Source of the DNA: Thalassospira povalilytica
GTDB lineage: Bacteria; Pseudomonadota; Alphaproteobacteria; Rhodospirillales; Thalassospiraceae
Direction: 5' to 3'
Length of the DNA: 64,000 bases
Assembly: GCF_002844235.1 (NCBI RefSeq)
Contig: NZ_PGTS01000009.1
Location: forward strand, 1-64,000
Shown piece after piece: positions 33,835 to 43,503 of the stretch. Position 1 is the first letter of the stretch. Every line of letters starts with the position of its first letter. A program made the translations under genes and the position numbers. The notes under the pieces are model-generated. The model saw only the letters and a list, made by a program, of their open reading frames with translations, ran no database searches and was not told the DNA's origin.

Positions 33835-35574
33835 TTAACGACCCCCCGCAAATTTTTTGATATAGGCCGCAATTCCGCCAACCGGCAGAACAGCAGAACA
33901 AATGCCCGCATGCGCAGCAGCACCAGGCATCCCCCATACAACACTGCTTTGTTCGTCCTGCGCAACGACCATGCCCCCGGCATTCACAACGTCACGGCCT
34001 CCCAGCATACCATCCTGTCCCATTCCGGTCAGTATCGCGGTTAGAATATTTCCACCATAACTTGCCACCAGACTGCGCAACATCGGATCGACAGACGGGC
34101 GACAGAAGTTCTCTGGCGGGTTCTGATTAAGCATAAGATGCCGCGAACCGCCACGTCCTTCTACTGTCATGTGGTAATCGCCGGGCGCAAGATAAACCTG
34201 TCCCCCCACAATCGGCATGTTGTTCTTGCCTTCCTGACACTTCAACCCGGTCAAACGGGTGATATGTTCGGCAAGAATTGTGGTGAAAGTTGCAGGCATA
34301 TGCTGGGTAATAAAAATCGGCTGACGCACGCCATTGAGGCCGCGCAAAACTTCAAACAATGCCTGGGGGCCACCGGTCGAACTGCCGATCGCGATGGCTT
34401 CGACATTGACCCGCTTTTCCGGCAACAGCGAAATTGCCCCGCGTGACGCCTGCCGACGGACCGGTGCCGGTGCGGAACCACCCCGCGCGGTTTTCGCACG
34501 GGCTGCTTTCGCGCCTTCCTGGGCATTCCCCGCCGCCCGTTTGGGGGCAGCAACGGTTCTTGCCGCTGCCGCAGTCGGCGAACTGCGTGTTGACGTTTGT
34601 GCCGCTGATTTGTGACCGCCCCCCGCGGCAATCGCCGCATCGCGGATCAAACGCCCCGGATCACGGGCCGGTGTCTGCGGGCGGGTCGGCATCGGATTGG
34701 CTGCCGCCGCACTGCGTGCGGTGCGCGGGGCCTCGGCCGCGTTGCTGTCTGCTGCGGCCTGGGACGGCGGTGCAGACTGGCCTTGCGGGGTCGGGCTTGG
34801 CTGTGGCTGGGCCGGACGCATCTGGACCTGTTGCGGACGCGGATGCTGTTGCATCGGACGCGGGCGCAATTCGGCGGTAAATCTTTTACGCTGGATCCGG
34901 CCAGGCTTATGGAGCTGCTGATGTTCGATCGACATTTCAGCACGGAAGGTCGTTGACTTTCCGTCCTGATCGCCGCCATCGCCGTCACCATCGTGTTCAG
35001 GCTCCGATGCGGCTTCTGGCGCGGCCTCAGCCGCTGTCTCAACCGCTGCCTGTGCGGATGCTTCCTGCGCAAGCTCTTCCTCGTCCTCAAGCTGGGCCTC
35101 GTCAGCAGCAGCGGCAGCTGCCGCCTGCTCGACTTCCAGCATCTTGCGACGCTGTTCGGCCCATGCCTTGACCTTGTCCAGAAGCTCGGCCCGGAAGCCT
35201 GCCCCGACATTTAGGTCCTTGGACGAACTTGGTTTGGGAATGTAATCCACCGCCCCAAGGGTCATGGCCTGGAAGCTGATATCGGCGTTTCGCTTGGTCA
35301 GGGTAGAGGCCATGATCACCCGAACGGACGGATCGATTTCCAACAGTTTGGGCAAGGCGGTCAGGCCATCCATGACCGGCATTTCGATATCCAGAACAAT
35401 GACTTCGACGCCACCCTGTTCCATTACCGATAATGCTTCTTCGCCATTATTGACCGACCCGACGACGTCAATATCGCTGTCTTCGGTCATCATGCGTGTC
35501 ACAAGTCCGCGCACGATGGCGGAATCATCCACGATCAGAACTTTGTATGGCGAATGGATAGGCGTGTCTTCCAC
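33835..35574 (-). CDS. cheB: chemotaxis methylesterase CheB with long linker
   Basis: CheB (579 residues) removes methyl groups from chemoreceptors. The receiver (about 10-130) has Asp62 in VIVLDIEMPVMDG. The methylesterase domain (about 388-575) has the catalytic triad in GSSTGGPQ (Ser), TQHMP (His) and TGMGQDG (Asp). The linker between them is about 250 residues, Ala/Glu-rich and then Pro/Gln/Arg-rich, where 20-40 is usual. The start is GTG after GGGGACG. It lies between cheY and cheR. Confidence 0.94.
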   Translation of the reverse strand: MEDTPIHSPYKVLIVDDSAIVRGLVTRMMTEDSDIDVVGSVNNGEEALSVMEQGGVEVIVLDIEMPVMDGLTALPKLLEIDPSVRVIMASTLTKRNADISFQAMTLGAVDYIPKPSSSKDLNVGAGFRAELLDKVKAWAEQRRKMLEVEQAAAAAAADEAQLEDEEELAQEASAQAAVETAAEAAPEAASEPEHDGDGDGGDQDGKSTTFRAEMSIEHQQLHKPGRIQRKRFTAELRPRPMQQHPRPQQVQMRPAQPQPSPTPQGQSAPPSQAAADSNAAEAPRTARSAAAANPMPTRPQTPARDPGRLIRDAAIAAGGGHKSAAQTSTRSSPTAAAARTVAAPKRAAGNAQEGAKAARAKTARGGSAPAPVRRQASRGAISLLPEKRVNVEAIAIGSSTGGPQALFEVLRGLNGVRQPIFITQHMPATFTTILAEHITRLTGLKCQEGKNNMPIVGGQVYLAPGDYHMTVEGRGGSRHLMLNQNPPENFCRPSVDPMLRSLVASYGGNILTAILTGMGQDGMLGGRDVVNAGGMVVAQDEQSSVVWGMPGAAAHAGICSAVLPVGGIAAYIKKFAGGR

Positions 35575-35648
35575 GTAGCAGCGTCCCCGCTTGAGTCACG
35601 AGATCAATTTCAAAGTCCCGGCATGGCACAGAATCTGTGCCACCCGGA

Positions 35649-36014
35649 CTAGATCAGGCCGACCTGTTCGAACTTCGCCTGAATGATCTCGCTGTCGAAC
35701 GGTTTCATAATGTATTCGTTCGCACCAGCTGTGATTGCTTCCTGGATATGTTCCAGATCGTTTTCCGTTGTACAGAAGACGACGACTGGCTCATCTCCTC
35801 CCGGAGTTGCGCGCAGGTCACGCAGGAAATCGATCCCGCTTTTGACCGGCATGTTCCAATCAAGCAGAACTGCATCAGGCATGGATTCGAGACATTTGTC
35901 CAATGCCTCCTGTCCATCCACCGCCTCTACGACCGCAAACCCGATTTCTTCGAGGATACGGCGCGCCACCATTCGGATGACTTTCGAATCATCGACGACG
36001 AGACAACTCTTCAT
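35649..36014 (-). CDS. cheY: chemotaxis response regulator CheY
   Basis: Single-domain receiver of 121 residues. The acidic pair is DDS (8-10), the phosphoacceptor Asp52 sits in LLDWNMPVKSG, and the KPF motif is present. It would carry the signal from CheA to the flagellar switch. AGGA lies 6 bases before the ATG. It sits between cheW and cheB. Confidence 0.94.
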   Translation of the reverse strand: MKSCLVVDDSKVIRMVARRILEEIGFAVVEAVDGQEALDKCLESMPDAVLLDWNMPVKSGIDFLRDLRATPGGDEPVVVFCTTENDLEHIQEAITAGANEYIMKPFDSEIIQAKFEQVGLI

Positions 36015-36100
36015 CGACTTCCTTCTCGTTTCTTTAGGTCGTTAAGCCACTAACGGCAGAATACCGGGCGCATTGCGCGCCCGACATATCAAGATATCGG

Positions 36101-36607
36101 TTACCCAGCCTGCTTGATCGATGAGGTAAAATCAAGCAGACGCGTAACGTCCAGAATAACCAGAAGTTTTTTATCCAGACGGAAAATACCGTCCGAAAAT
36201 TCACGCCAACGCGGATCAAGCGTTGCCGGATTCTGCTCGAACGCCTTCTTGGGAACGCTAAGAACTTCGCCCACCTGATCAACCATCAGGCTGTAAAGTT
36301 CACCACCCTGATCGACGACGATGCTCATACCCGGATCATCGTCATCCTTGTCGCGCAAACCAAGACGTTTGCGAACATCAATCGCCGTCACGATACGCCC
36401 GCGCAGGTTAAGCGACCCTGCGACTTCGGGCGGAGACAGCGGAATACGGGTGATACGCTGCGGACCAAGAACGTCCTGAACCGTCAGAACCGGAATACCG
36501 AAAAGCTGTTTGCCGATATTCGCGGTGACGAAATCCTGGCTATCACCGCCAAGATCCAGTGCGCCGCCTCTATCGTGGCTCGGGACTAGTGCGTTACTAT
36601 CGCTCAT
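36101..36607 (-). CDS. cheW: chemotaxis adaptor protein CheW
   Basis: CheW (168 residues) couples chemoreceptors to the CheA kinase. The SH3-like CheW domain covers about 25-155, with FVTANIGKQLFGIPVLTVQDVL and GSLNLRGRIVTAIDVRKRLGL. GGGAG precedes the ATG. It lies 15 bases after cheA. Confidence 0.95.
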   Translation of the reverse strand: MSDSNALVPSHDRGGALDLGGDSQDFVTANIGKQLFGIPVLTVQDVLGPQRITRIPLSPPEVAGSLNLRGRIVTAIDVRKRLGLRDKDDDDPGMSIVVDQGGELYSLMVDQVGEVLSVPKKAFEQNPATLDPRWREFSDGIFRLDKKLLVILDVTRLLDFTSSIKQAG

Positions 36608-36622
36608 TGGACTTTCTCCCGA

Positions 36623-39307
36623 TTAAACGTTGCTCAAGGTCTGGACCAAGGTCGAGACAAGGGCATCACGATCAAACTTCGCGACATAGTCGCTGAAACC
36701 TACCTGACGGCCGCGTTCGAAGTCTTCTTCGCTGGTGTGCGAAGACAGGGCAATGATCGGAACTTCGCCCCACAGCTCGTCATTCTGAAGCGCCTCGGCG
36801 AATTCAAAGCCGTTCATGCCCGGCATTTCGATATCGCTGATGATCGCATCAAACAACTGGCCACGGTTCTTGAGTTCCATCGCCTGTTCGGCGGTTTCGA
36901 CTGCCGTTACCCGGAAACCTGCAACCGACAGCATCGGTGTCAGCAGGTTGCGGAAGAACGGGCTGTCATCGATCAGAAGAACACGCTTCTTCTCGCCGCC
37001 ATTGTCTTCGGTCCCGAACCAGTCACTGAAGGCCAGTTCAAGATAGTAACCGGCATCAATCAGGTCGGTCGCCTTGCCGTCGATCACGGCCGAGCCAACC
37101 AGCCCGTCCTGATCTGCGGTCAATTCAACATTAAGCACGTCATCGACAATGTCGACGATCTCGTCAACCACAAGGCCCATGGTCCGTTCGCGATCCTGGA
37201 AGACCAGGGTCGGCTGGCGGCCTTCGGCCTTCATCTGATAGCTGCCGTCAATAAAGACCAGCGGCATCAGTTTGCCACGATACTGAACCAGCGGACGTCC
37301 GTTGGAATGTTCGATATTCTCGACATCGATTTCTTCAAGACGGGCAACAAGGGCCAGCGGAACCGCACGGACTTCGCTGCCACCGGCACGGAACACCAGC
37401 ATCGAGGTGGTTTCACGATCGGACGCGTCGGTTTTGGCCTTGCCTTCAACACCTTGCGAACCACCAACGGTGATTTCACCTGTACGGGTCGCGATGCCGT
37501 TCGGATCAAGGATCATGATCACGCTACCGTCACCCAGGATCGTATTCCCCGAGAACAGCGACAGATCACGCAGGATCGGTGCAACCGGTTTGACAACGAT
37601 TTCCTCGGTGTCGAAGACGCGGTCAACGATGATACCGAACGAATAGGTCCCGACCTGGGCCACAACGATGAATGCTTCTTCATCGACACCCTCGTCGGTG
37701 GCCTCCTTGGTATCGAGACCGAGGATTTTCTTAAGCGTCACCAGCGGCAACAGACGGTTACGCAACCGCAGGACCGGGGTGTCGTGAATGCGTTCGATCG
37801 AATGTTCGGAATTGTTCGATGCACGAACAAGTTCCAGAACGCTGATCTGCGGAATGGCAAAGCGTTCGCCGCCACTTTCGACAATCAGGGCCGACACGAT
37901 GGCCAGGGTCAGCGGGATCTTGATGATAAAGGTCGAACCACGGCCTTCGACCGATTTCAGTTCAACCGTACCACCGATCTTTTCGATGTTGGTACGCACA
38001 ACGTCCATACCCACACCACGACCGGAGACCGAGGTGACTTTTTCCGCTGTCGAGAAACCAGCCTTGAAAATGAACTGCTGGATCTGCTGATCAGCCATCC
38101 CTTCCAGTTCGCTTTCGGTGGTCAGGCCGTTGGCAATTGCCTTGGCCTTGATGCGTTCAAGGTTCAGACCGCGACCGTCATCGGAAATCTCGATGATGAT
38201 GTGACCGCCTTCGTGATACGCATTAAGGGTAACCGTACCGGTTTCAGGCTTGCCGGCGTCACGACGGCCCGGGATATCTTCCAGACCATGGTCGGCAGAG
38301 TTACGCACCATGTGGGTCAGCGGATCCTTGATCAGTTCAAGAACCTGGCGATCCAGTTCGGTGTCGGCACCGATCATCTGAAGATCGATCTTCTTGTTCA
38401 TTTCAAGGGCAAGGTCGCGAACAATACGCGGCAGTTTTGCCCAAGCGTTGCCGATCGGCTGCATACGGGTCTTCATCACGCCTTCCTGAAGGTCGGTCGT
38501 AATGTGCGACAGGCGCTGCAACGGAACGGTAAATTCACTGTCATCCTTGCCGCGAACCATCTGCAACAGCTGGTTACGGGTCAGGACCAGCTCGGAAACC
38601 AGCGTCATCAGGTTTTCAAGCAGCTCGACATTCACGCGAATGGTCTGGGCTGCAACCGAGCTTTCCTTGGCTTCGCCGCGCGGGGCTTCTGCCTTTTGCT
38701 CGGCCGGTTTCTTGGCCGGTGCGACTTCCTTGGATTTTGCAGCAGCAGGCGGTGCTGCGGCTGGTGCCGGGGTTTCCGGTTCGGAGGAAGTGGCAAATTC
38801 GGGATCAACTTCTGCGGCATCGAATGCCGCCTGAAGCGCGTCGCTATCAACAGCGCCGCCTTCTGAAACTTCTTCGATCGGCGGTTCTTCGATCGGTGCG
38901 GCTGCGGGTGCAGCGCCGCCCATCATCGTGCCGGTATCGGCAAAATGATTGAGACGTGCAATCAACTCGGCGTCATTGCCATCCGGCTCTGCCTCGTTCT
39001 GCTCAAGCTCGCCCAGCAGATATTTGATGGTGTCGATGGATTCAAGCACCAGCGTCACGGCTTCCGGTGTGACCACCAGTTCACCGTCGCGGATCTTGCC
39101 CAGAACGTTTTCGCCGGCATGCGCGACCGCTTCGAGGCGCGGCAGGCCAAGGAATCCACACGTCCCTTTGATGGTATGCACCAAACGGAAGATGTTAGAC
39201 AGAATGTCCGGATCATTCGGGTTCTGCTCGAGCTTCACCAGCTCAACGTCAAGCGTCGAGAGACTTTCCGAAGTCTCGGTCAGAAATTCACTTAATAGAT
39301 CGTCCAT
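36623..39307 (-). CDS. cheA: chemotaxis histidine kinase CheA with C-terminal receiver
   Basis: CheA (894 residues) autophosphorylates in response to receptor signals. Domains in order: HPt with His44 in FRLVHTIKGTCGF (1-105); Pro/Ala/Glu-rich linker (about 120-220); dimerisation helices from about 225; kinase with THMVRNSADHGLE, GRGL and GRGVGMDVV; a CheW-like domain (about 440-570); a second CheW-like stretch (about 625-745); and a receiver (about 770-894) with IISDIEMPGMNG. The start at 39307 follows GGAGGGGG by 3 bases; an ATG 18 codons upstream lacks such a site. Confidence 0.95.
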   Translation of the reverse strand: MDDLLSEFLTETSESLSTLDVELVKLEQNPNDPDILSNIFRLVHTIKGTCGFLGLPRLEAVAHAGENVLGKIRDGELVVTPEAVTLVLESIDTIKYLLGELEQNEAEPDGNDAELIARLNHFADTGTMMGGAAPAAAPIEEPPIEEVSEGGAVDSDALQAAFDAAEVDPEFATSSEPETPAPAAAPPAAAKSKEVAPAKKPAEQKAEAPRGEAKESSVAAQTIRVNVELLENLMTLVSELVLTRNQLLQMVRGKDDSEFTVPLQRLSHITTDLQEGVMKTRMQPIGNAWAKLPRIVRDLALEMNKKIDLQMIGADTELDRQVLELIKDPLTHMVRNSADHGLEDIPGRRDAGKPETGTVTLNAYHEGGHIIIEISDDGRGLNLERIKAKAIANGLTTESELEGMADQQIQQFIFKAGFSTAEKVTSVSGRGVGMDVVRTNIEKIGGTVELKSVEGRGSTFIIKIPLTLAIVSALIVESGGERFAIPQISVLELVRASNNSEHSIERIHDTPVLRLRNRLLPLVTLKKILGLDTKEATDEGVDEEAFIVVAQVGTYSFGIIVDRVFDTEEIVVKPVAPILRDLSLFSGNTILGDGSVIMILDPNGIATRTGEITVGGSQGVEGKAKTDASDRETTSMLVFRAGGSEVRAVPLALVARLEEIDVENIEHSNGRPLVQYRGKLMPLVFIDGSYQMKAEGRQPTLVFQDRERTMGLVVDEIVDIVDDVLNVELTADQDGLVGSAVIDGKATDLIDAGYYLELAFSDWFGTEDNGGEKKRVLLIDDSPFFRNLLTPMLSVAGFRVTAVETAEQAMELKNRGQLFDAIISDIEMPGMNGFEFAEALQNDELWGEVPIIALSSHTSEEDFERGRQVGFSDYVAKFDRDALVSTLVQTLSNV

Positions 39308-39450
39308 ATACCCCCTCCAAATCTCCGGCAAAGCTAGATTTACCGGAACCGGAACTCCCATTTAACACGCGCATGGCGAGAAACGTATGTTACATCGGTT
39401 ACTTACGTAGAAGCTACCACACGTTATTACCAGACCCACAGGTCAATTTT

Positions 39451-40056
39451 TTATCCATAGATCAATGCAATATTTGCATCCTGTTGCAAGACCGAAAGCG
39501 CCCCGCCCGTCCGATTGGCCAGATTTCTCACGAAGAATCCGTGCACTGTGCGTGGATCAAGTGCATCTGCCGACACGTCTTTTTCCAACACCTCCATAAC
39601 TTCCGGACGGAATGCGGCACGTTTGCCTTCTGCCAGAACGGTCGTGCGACCGGATTCGTGCGAAACAGTGATCGTCCCCCCAAATGGCAGAGCCTCGCGG
39701 GCGAGCATCACCATATTCAATACGACTCGTCCATGAGCTGGATCAATCGGAAGATCCGGCCAGTCCAGGCTGACCTTGCCTTCGGCTTCATAGGTCTGGC
39801 GCGCAGCATCGCGCATGGACTTGGTGTCCACGCTGTTGCCCGCCCGGCCAAAGGCCAGCCGGAAAAGTTGCAGACGGCGGGCCGCCTCAAGGCCGCTTTT
39901 GCGCATCAGCGCAAGCGCCTCGTCATCGGCAACACCGTCTTCGCCCATCAGTTCCGCCCCGGCATTGACGGCCCCGACCGGACCGACAAGATCATGACAA
40001 ATGCGCGAACTGATCAACTCGATCAGCGTCATTTCAAGGGCGATGTCCTGAACCAT
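39451..40056 (-). CDS. chpT: histidine phosphotransferase ChpT
   Basis: ChpT (201 residues) passes phosphate from the CckA hybrid kinase to CtrA and CpdR. It is a dimeric pseudo-kinase: the first helix pair has His21 in SSRICHDLVGPVGAVNAG, and the C-terminal part is a degenerate Bergerat fold without ATP motifs. GGAG lies 9 bases before the ATG. It is transcribed just ahead of cheA (143 bases apart), placing the CtrA relay next to chemotaxis. Confidence 0.9.
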   Translation of the reverse strand: MVQDIALEMTLIELISSRICHDLVGPVGAVNAGAELMGEDGVADDEALALMRKSGLEAARRLQLFRLAFGRAGNSVDTKSMRDAARQTYEAEGKVSLDWPDLPIDPAHGRVVLNMVMLAREALPFGGTITVSHESGRTTVLAEGKRAAFRPEVMEVLEKDVSADALDPRTVHGFFVRNLANRTGGALSVLQQDANIALIYG

Positions 40057-40612
40057 TACGCGGGTTCTCCAAGGTATTTCTATTTATTCTTCAAAGCATC
40101 ACATCCCCAAACATGATGCCCGGTCTCTGTCCCCCGCCCGATTTCATCACCGGTGGCGTTCCGTGACGGGACGACGAAATATCGCGCCCTCAAAGCGGGT
40201 CTCTGATGCCCAAGATTGACCGTGATATGTTAAGAGCTTATTTAGCCAGAACGAAATTTAGACCCGACCCATCGCGATTTTGCCATTCCGGCCATCGACA
40301 TGGCAAAGAAGCCCGCACCGATCGCGACCAATCCCCCATCCGGTAAAACCGGTTTGACTTCTGATCGAACCGACGCCTTGATGACGATGGTATTTGAAAA
40401 ATGCCGGTCGCATTCTGGCGATTGATCCCGACCACTGAAAACACCCGCACCGGCCCGTCCGGATGTCTGGTGACAGACCGCCATCCGACCCGGCAATTTT
40501 TGCCGACCAACGGCCGGAACACCGACCGGATCGGGTTTTGCAATCTGTGAAATTGTGGATCGGCGGCGTTTGACCTATATGTAAACAAGATACACTGAAC
40601 ACAGAGCACCCC
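40057..40612. other. intergenic region between chpT and the DUF3553 gene
   Basis: About 550 bases with no convincing gene. Overlapping reading frames on the - strand have no recognisable domain and run across the DUF3553 gene. TTAA-N7-TTTA at 40230-40244 is one base from a CtrA box. TTGACC at 40570 followed by TACACT at 40591 could be a weak promoter for DUF3553. Confidence 0.4.
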
Positions 40613-40798
40613 ATGGATTTCTTGCTGACACCGGGCACCATCGTTCGCCACCCCAACCAGCCCGATTGGGGTCTTGGCCGCATTCAGGCTGTCGATGGTG
40701 ACAGAATCGCCGTCAATTTCGAAGAAGCCGGTCGCCAGATCATCCGGCCCCGCCATGTCGTGCTTGAGATTGTCGAGGCCGCGGTCGGCTACGAATAA
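40613..40798 (+). CDS. DUF3553 domain protein
   Basis: A 61-residue protein, all of it a DUF3553 domain (PGTIVRHPNQPDWGLGRIQ... VNFEEAGRQII). This small beta-barrel resembles CarD/Tudor-type modules seen at the end of some UvrD helicases. Its role is unknown, though nucleic-acid or polymerase contact is plausible. It stands alone, about 200 bases before the next gene. Confidence 0.8.
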   Translation: MDFLLTPGTIVRHPNQPDWGLGRIQAVDGDRIAVNFEEAGRQIIRPRHVVLEIVEAAVGYE

Positions 40799-41000
40799 GG
40801 GGCCGTTTCCCCCGGTCGCGCCCGATCAGGCGGATCACAGACCGGTTTGGCCCATGTCTGGTTGTCCTTGGCACACGATTTGCTGACATCAATTTATTAA
40901 TAAATTCGGCGTATGCAGAATCAGGGCCGCATGGATTCCATCCCCGCCGATGGATCTGCCTGATCATGCACAACCGTCATAATCAAGGTCTGGACACTTC

Positions 41001-41816
41001 ATGATTGCAGCCAACAAACCACCCCAAGACACCTTCAAGCAGCGCCACCATGTCGCCGCCTTTACGGTACTGGAACAATTTACCCAGGGGCTGATCCATT
41101 ACGCGCGCAACCACGGTGGTTCGATTTCCGAAGAACAGATCATCAAGGCCATCGACGGCATCCGCGAAAAGGAAGACCTGTTTGACGCGGCCTGGGCCGT
41201 GCTTGAAAGCGATCTCGAAGCCATCAAGGCCCGCGAACATGCCGCCGTCCGCCACGATCCGTTCGGGCGTTTGCTGGTATCGCGCTTTGACCACCTTCTG
41301 GAAGGCAATGCCGCAGGCAGCATCGAAGACGGCGCACTGTCGCGTGAAATACTGCAACCGTTCTTCAAGGTCATCCGCATGATGGTCGGCATGGACATGC
41401 TTCAGGAAATCGACCGCGAAATTCACGAAATCATCGAAGCCCATGCCGAAGATGAGGACGAGCTGCGCAACCCCGCCGAATATTGGGACCATCTGGCCAA
41501 GGAACCGGCGGTCAAGCTGCGCATCAATCTGGTATTTGCGCGCATGGCGCTGCATTTCCGTGAATATGAACGCCGCAAAAAATGGCTGCTGCAACTGGTC
41601 AATGACAATCTGCCATCGGGTGAAGTACACTGGTCCTTTACCGAGGCCCATTGTGTGCGCCTGCTTGATGCCTTGTTCAGTGACGTGCGCGAAATCCTGA
41701 CCGTTCCGCAACATTCGGCCGAACTGGTCGCCAAAATGGGCAGTGAAGATGTCGCAACCCTGCGCGAAGTCATGAAGTCAATCGACGCCGACGTCGACGC
41801 CCACGCCAACAGCTGA
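41001..41816 (+). CDS. hypothetical protein, conserved-looking soluble helical
   Basis: A 271-residue protein I do not recognise. It is predicted soluble and mostly helical, rich in charged residues, with no signal peptide or membrane segment. A long acidic helix runs through EIDREIHEIIEAHAEDEDELRNP. Codon usage is like that of its neighbours, and AAGG lies about 10 bases before the ATG. A long hairpin terminator follows, so it is probably transcribed alone. Confidence 0.7.
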   Translation: MIAANKPPQDTFKQRHHVAAFTVLEQFTQGLIHYARNHGGSISEEQIIKAIDGIREKEDLFDAAWAVLESDLEAIKAREHAAVRHDPFGRLLVSRFDHLLEGNAAGSIEDGALSREILQPFFKVIRMMVGMDMLQEIDREIHEIIEAHAEDEDELRNPAEYWDHLAKEPAVKLRINLVFARMALHFREYERRKKWLLQLVNDNLPSGEVHWSFTEAHCVRLLDALFSDVREILTVPQHSAELVAKMGSEDVATLREVMKSIDADVDAHANS

Positions 41817-41875
41817 CCGGCGCACACCAACCGCCAAGCATTTACCCGACGGTTACCCGGTAAACAGCAATAGTC

Positions 41876-41922
41876 AAAGCCGCATGGTCGATGTCTTCGG
41901 GTATCACCTGCGGCTTTTTGTT
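41876..41922 (+). terminator. terminator after the 41001-41816 gene
   Basis: AAAGCCGCA pairs with TGCGGCTTT at the base. An inner stem (GGTCGAT / ATCACC) closes on a TCTTCGG-type loop, and TTTTGTTTT follows. Confidence 0.8.
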
Positions 41923-42049
41923 TTCATCTGACGGAAAGGTGATGTGCCGCGATCTAAACAGGCTGGTCAAAACCCGGTCTGCTGTGCCACAGTCACCTTG
42001 CAAGAAACAACGCCCCGCGACAACCACGACACTGTTTCAAATCAACGCC

Positions 42050-43048
42050 ATGACCAAACCACTGATCGACAAATATGGCCGGCATGTCTCCTATCTGCGC
42101 GTTTCGGTAACCGATCGCTGCGATTTCCGCTGCACCTATTGCATGGCGGAAAACATGACCTTCCTGCCAAAGGCCGAAGTTCTCAGCCTTGAAGAACTTG
42201 ATCAGCTCTGCACGGCCTTCATCAATCGCGGTGTGCGCAAATTGCGCCTGACCGGGGGTGAGCCGCTGGTGCGCCGTGGCATCATGGACTTGATTTCCGA
42301 TCTGTCGCGGCATCTTAAAACCGGCGCGCTTGATGAACTGACCATGACCACCAATGGCAGTCAGCTTGCCACCTATGCCGATGATCTGGCGCGGCTTGGC
42401 GTCAAACGCCTCAATATCTCGCTCGACAGTCTCGATTCCCGGAAATTCACCGAAATCACCCGCCGCGGCCGCCTTGAACAGGTTCTGGCCGGGCTGGAGG
42501 CCGCAAAGGCCGCCGGCATCAGCATCAAGATCAATACGGTTGCCCTTCGCAACTTCAACGAAGATGAAATGTCGCGTCTGGTGTCATGGTGCGGCAAGGA
42601 AGGCTTTGATCTTTGCCTGATCGAAACCATGCCGCTGGGGGATATCGACGGTGATCGCACCGACCAATACTTGCCACTGACTGTGGTGCGTGAACGCCTG
42701 GAACAGGAATTCACCCTGATCCCGTCCGACCACGTCACCCCCGGCCCGGCCCGCTATACCACGGTGGCCGAAACCGGCGGACGTCTGGGCTTCATCACGC
42801 CGCTTACCCATAATTTCTGCGAAGGCTGCAACCGCGTGCGCGTGACCTGCACCGGCACGCTTTACATGTGCCTGGGCCAGGAAGACCATGTTGACCTGCG
42901 CGCAGCGCTCCGCACCGGCGATCCGCGTTCGCTTGATCAGATGCTTGATGCCGCCATGGACCTCAAACCCAAGGGCCATGACTTCGTCATCGACCGCAAA
43001 GGCCAGAAACCGGCCGTTGGTCGTCATATGAGTATGACGGGTGGTTAA
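42050..43048 (+). CDS. moaA: GTP 3',8-cyclase MoaA (molybdenum cofactor biosynthesis)
   Basis: Radical-SAM enzyme (332 residues) that makes the first intermediate of molybdopterin from GTP, together with MoaC. The N-terminal cluster cysteines are Cys24, Cys28 and Cys31 (CDFRCTYC). The C-terminal cluster motif is [14 protein letters not shown]...C, and the chain ends Gly-Gly. The ATG at 42050 matches where homologues begin; the frame is open further upstream but that part has no family similarity. No clear ribosome binding site precedes it. Its end overlaps the convergent gene by 4 bases. Confidence 0.95.
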   Translation: MTKPLIDKYGRHVSYLRVSVTDRCDFRCTYCMAENMTFLPKAEVLSLEELDQLCTAFINRGVRKLRLTGGEPLVRRGIMDLISDLSRHLKTGALDELTMTTNGSQLATYADDLARLGVKRLNISLDSLDSRKFTEITRRGRLEQVLAGLEAAKAAGISIKINTVALRNFNEDEMSRLVSWCGKEGFDLCLIETMPLGDIDGDRTDQYLPLTVVRERLEQEFTLIPSDHVTPGPARYTTVAETGGRLGFITPLTHNFCEGCNRVRVTCTGTLYMCLGQEDHVDLRAALRTGDPRSLDQMLDAAMDLKPKGHDFVIDRKGQKPAVGRHMSMTGG

Positions 43049-43503
43049 ACACCGCCAGCTAGTATGATCATAATGTCGGTTAGATCACGGGCAGACCACC
43101 CAATCAGGTGCGACTGACAGCTTGAGCAATCACTGCTCCCAAATCCGGGCGCAGGAATACAGCCATCAGGCCCTTGCAAACGCGCGCGAAGCTCGCACTC
43201 ATTCCCACCCGGCACCACCAGAACAGAAACAACGCGCCCGGCCCCGTTTGAGGTCAATTCATCGACATGCCAGTGGGGTTTCTTGGTCGTCTTGCAGTGG
43301 CGTTTGACGCGGGCCGCAATACCGCCGGGGCCGTTGGCAGAACCGCAATAAAGATAAGTCCCTTTGGGCAAAATGGTTCCGGCAAAGCGTTTGTTTTGAA
43401 GGGTCAGGTCCGCGACAAGCTCGATCACCAGAACATACGCCCCGGCAACTTTTGGAAGCTGCCGGAGCGTTTCTTCATTTATCGTTTCGATAAACCGGGT
43501 CAC
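43045..43503 (-). CDS. DUF123 / GIY-YIG-related protein
   Basis: A 152-residue DUF123-type protein, related to GIY-YIG nucleases. Typical segments are [23 protein letters not shown] and PHWHVDEL. The family is linked to DNA endonuclease III-type repair proteins in some archaea, but its own activity is unproven. It overlaps the next upstream gene by 4 bases and is convergent with moaA. Confidence 0.75.
   Translation of the reverse strand: MTRFIETINEETLRQLPKVAGAYVLVIELVADLTLQNKRFAGTILPKGTYLYCGSANGPGGIAARVKRHCKTTKKPHWHVDELTSNGAGRVVSVLVVPGGNECELRARLQGPDGCIPAPGFGSSDCSSCQSHLIGWSARDLTDIMIILAGGV

Noticed and set aside
36737..38866. Very long open frame opposite cheA (also long ones opposite flgE, fliH and flagellin)
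   Set aside because: They lie fully inside strong genes on the other strand, have no recognisable domain and are explained by third-position GC bias.
40238..40756. Open frame on the - strand between chpT and the DUF3553 gene
   Set aside because: It runs across the DUF3553 gene on the other strand and shows no domain or ribosome binding site.
41891..42049. N-terminal extension of moaA and a Moco riboswitch in this leader
   Set aside because: The extension has no family similarity and the stretch starts inside the previous terminator. I could not find a conserved aptamer core.
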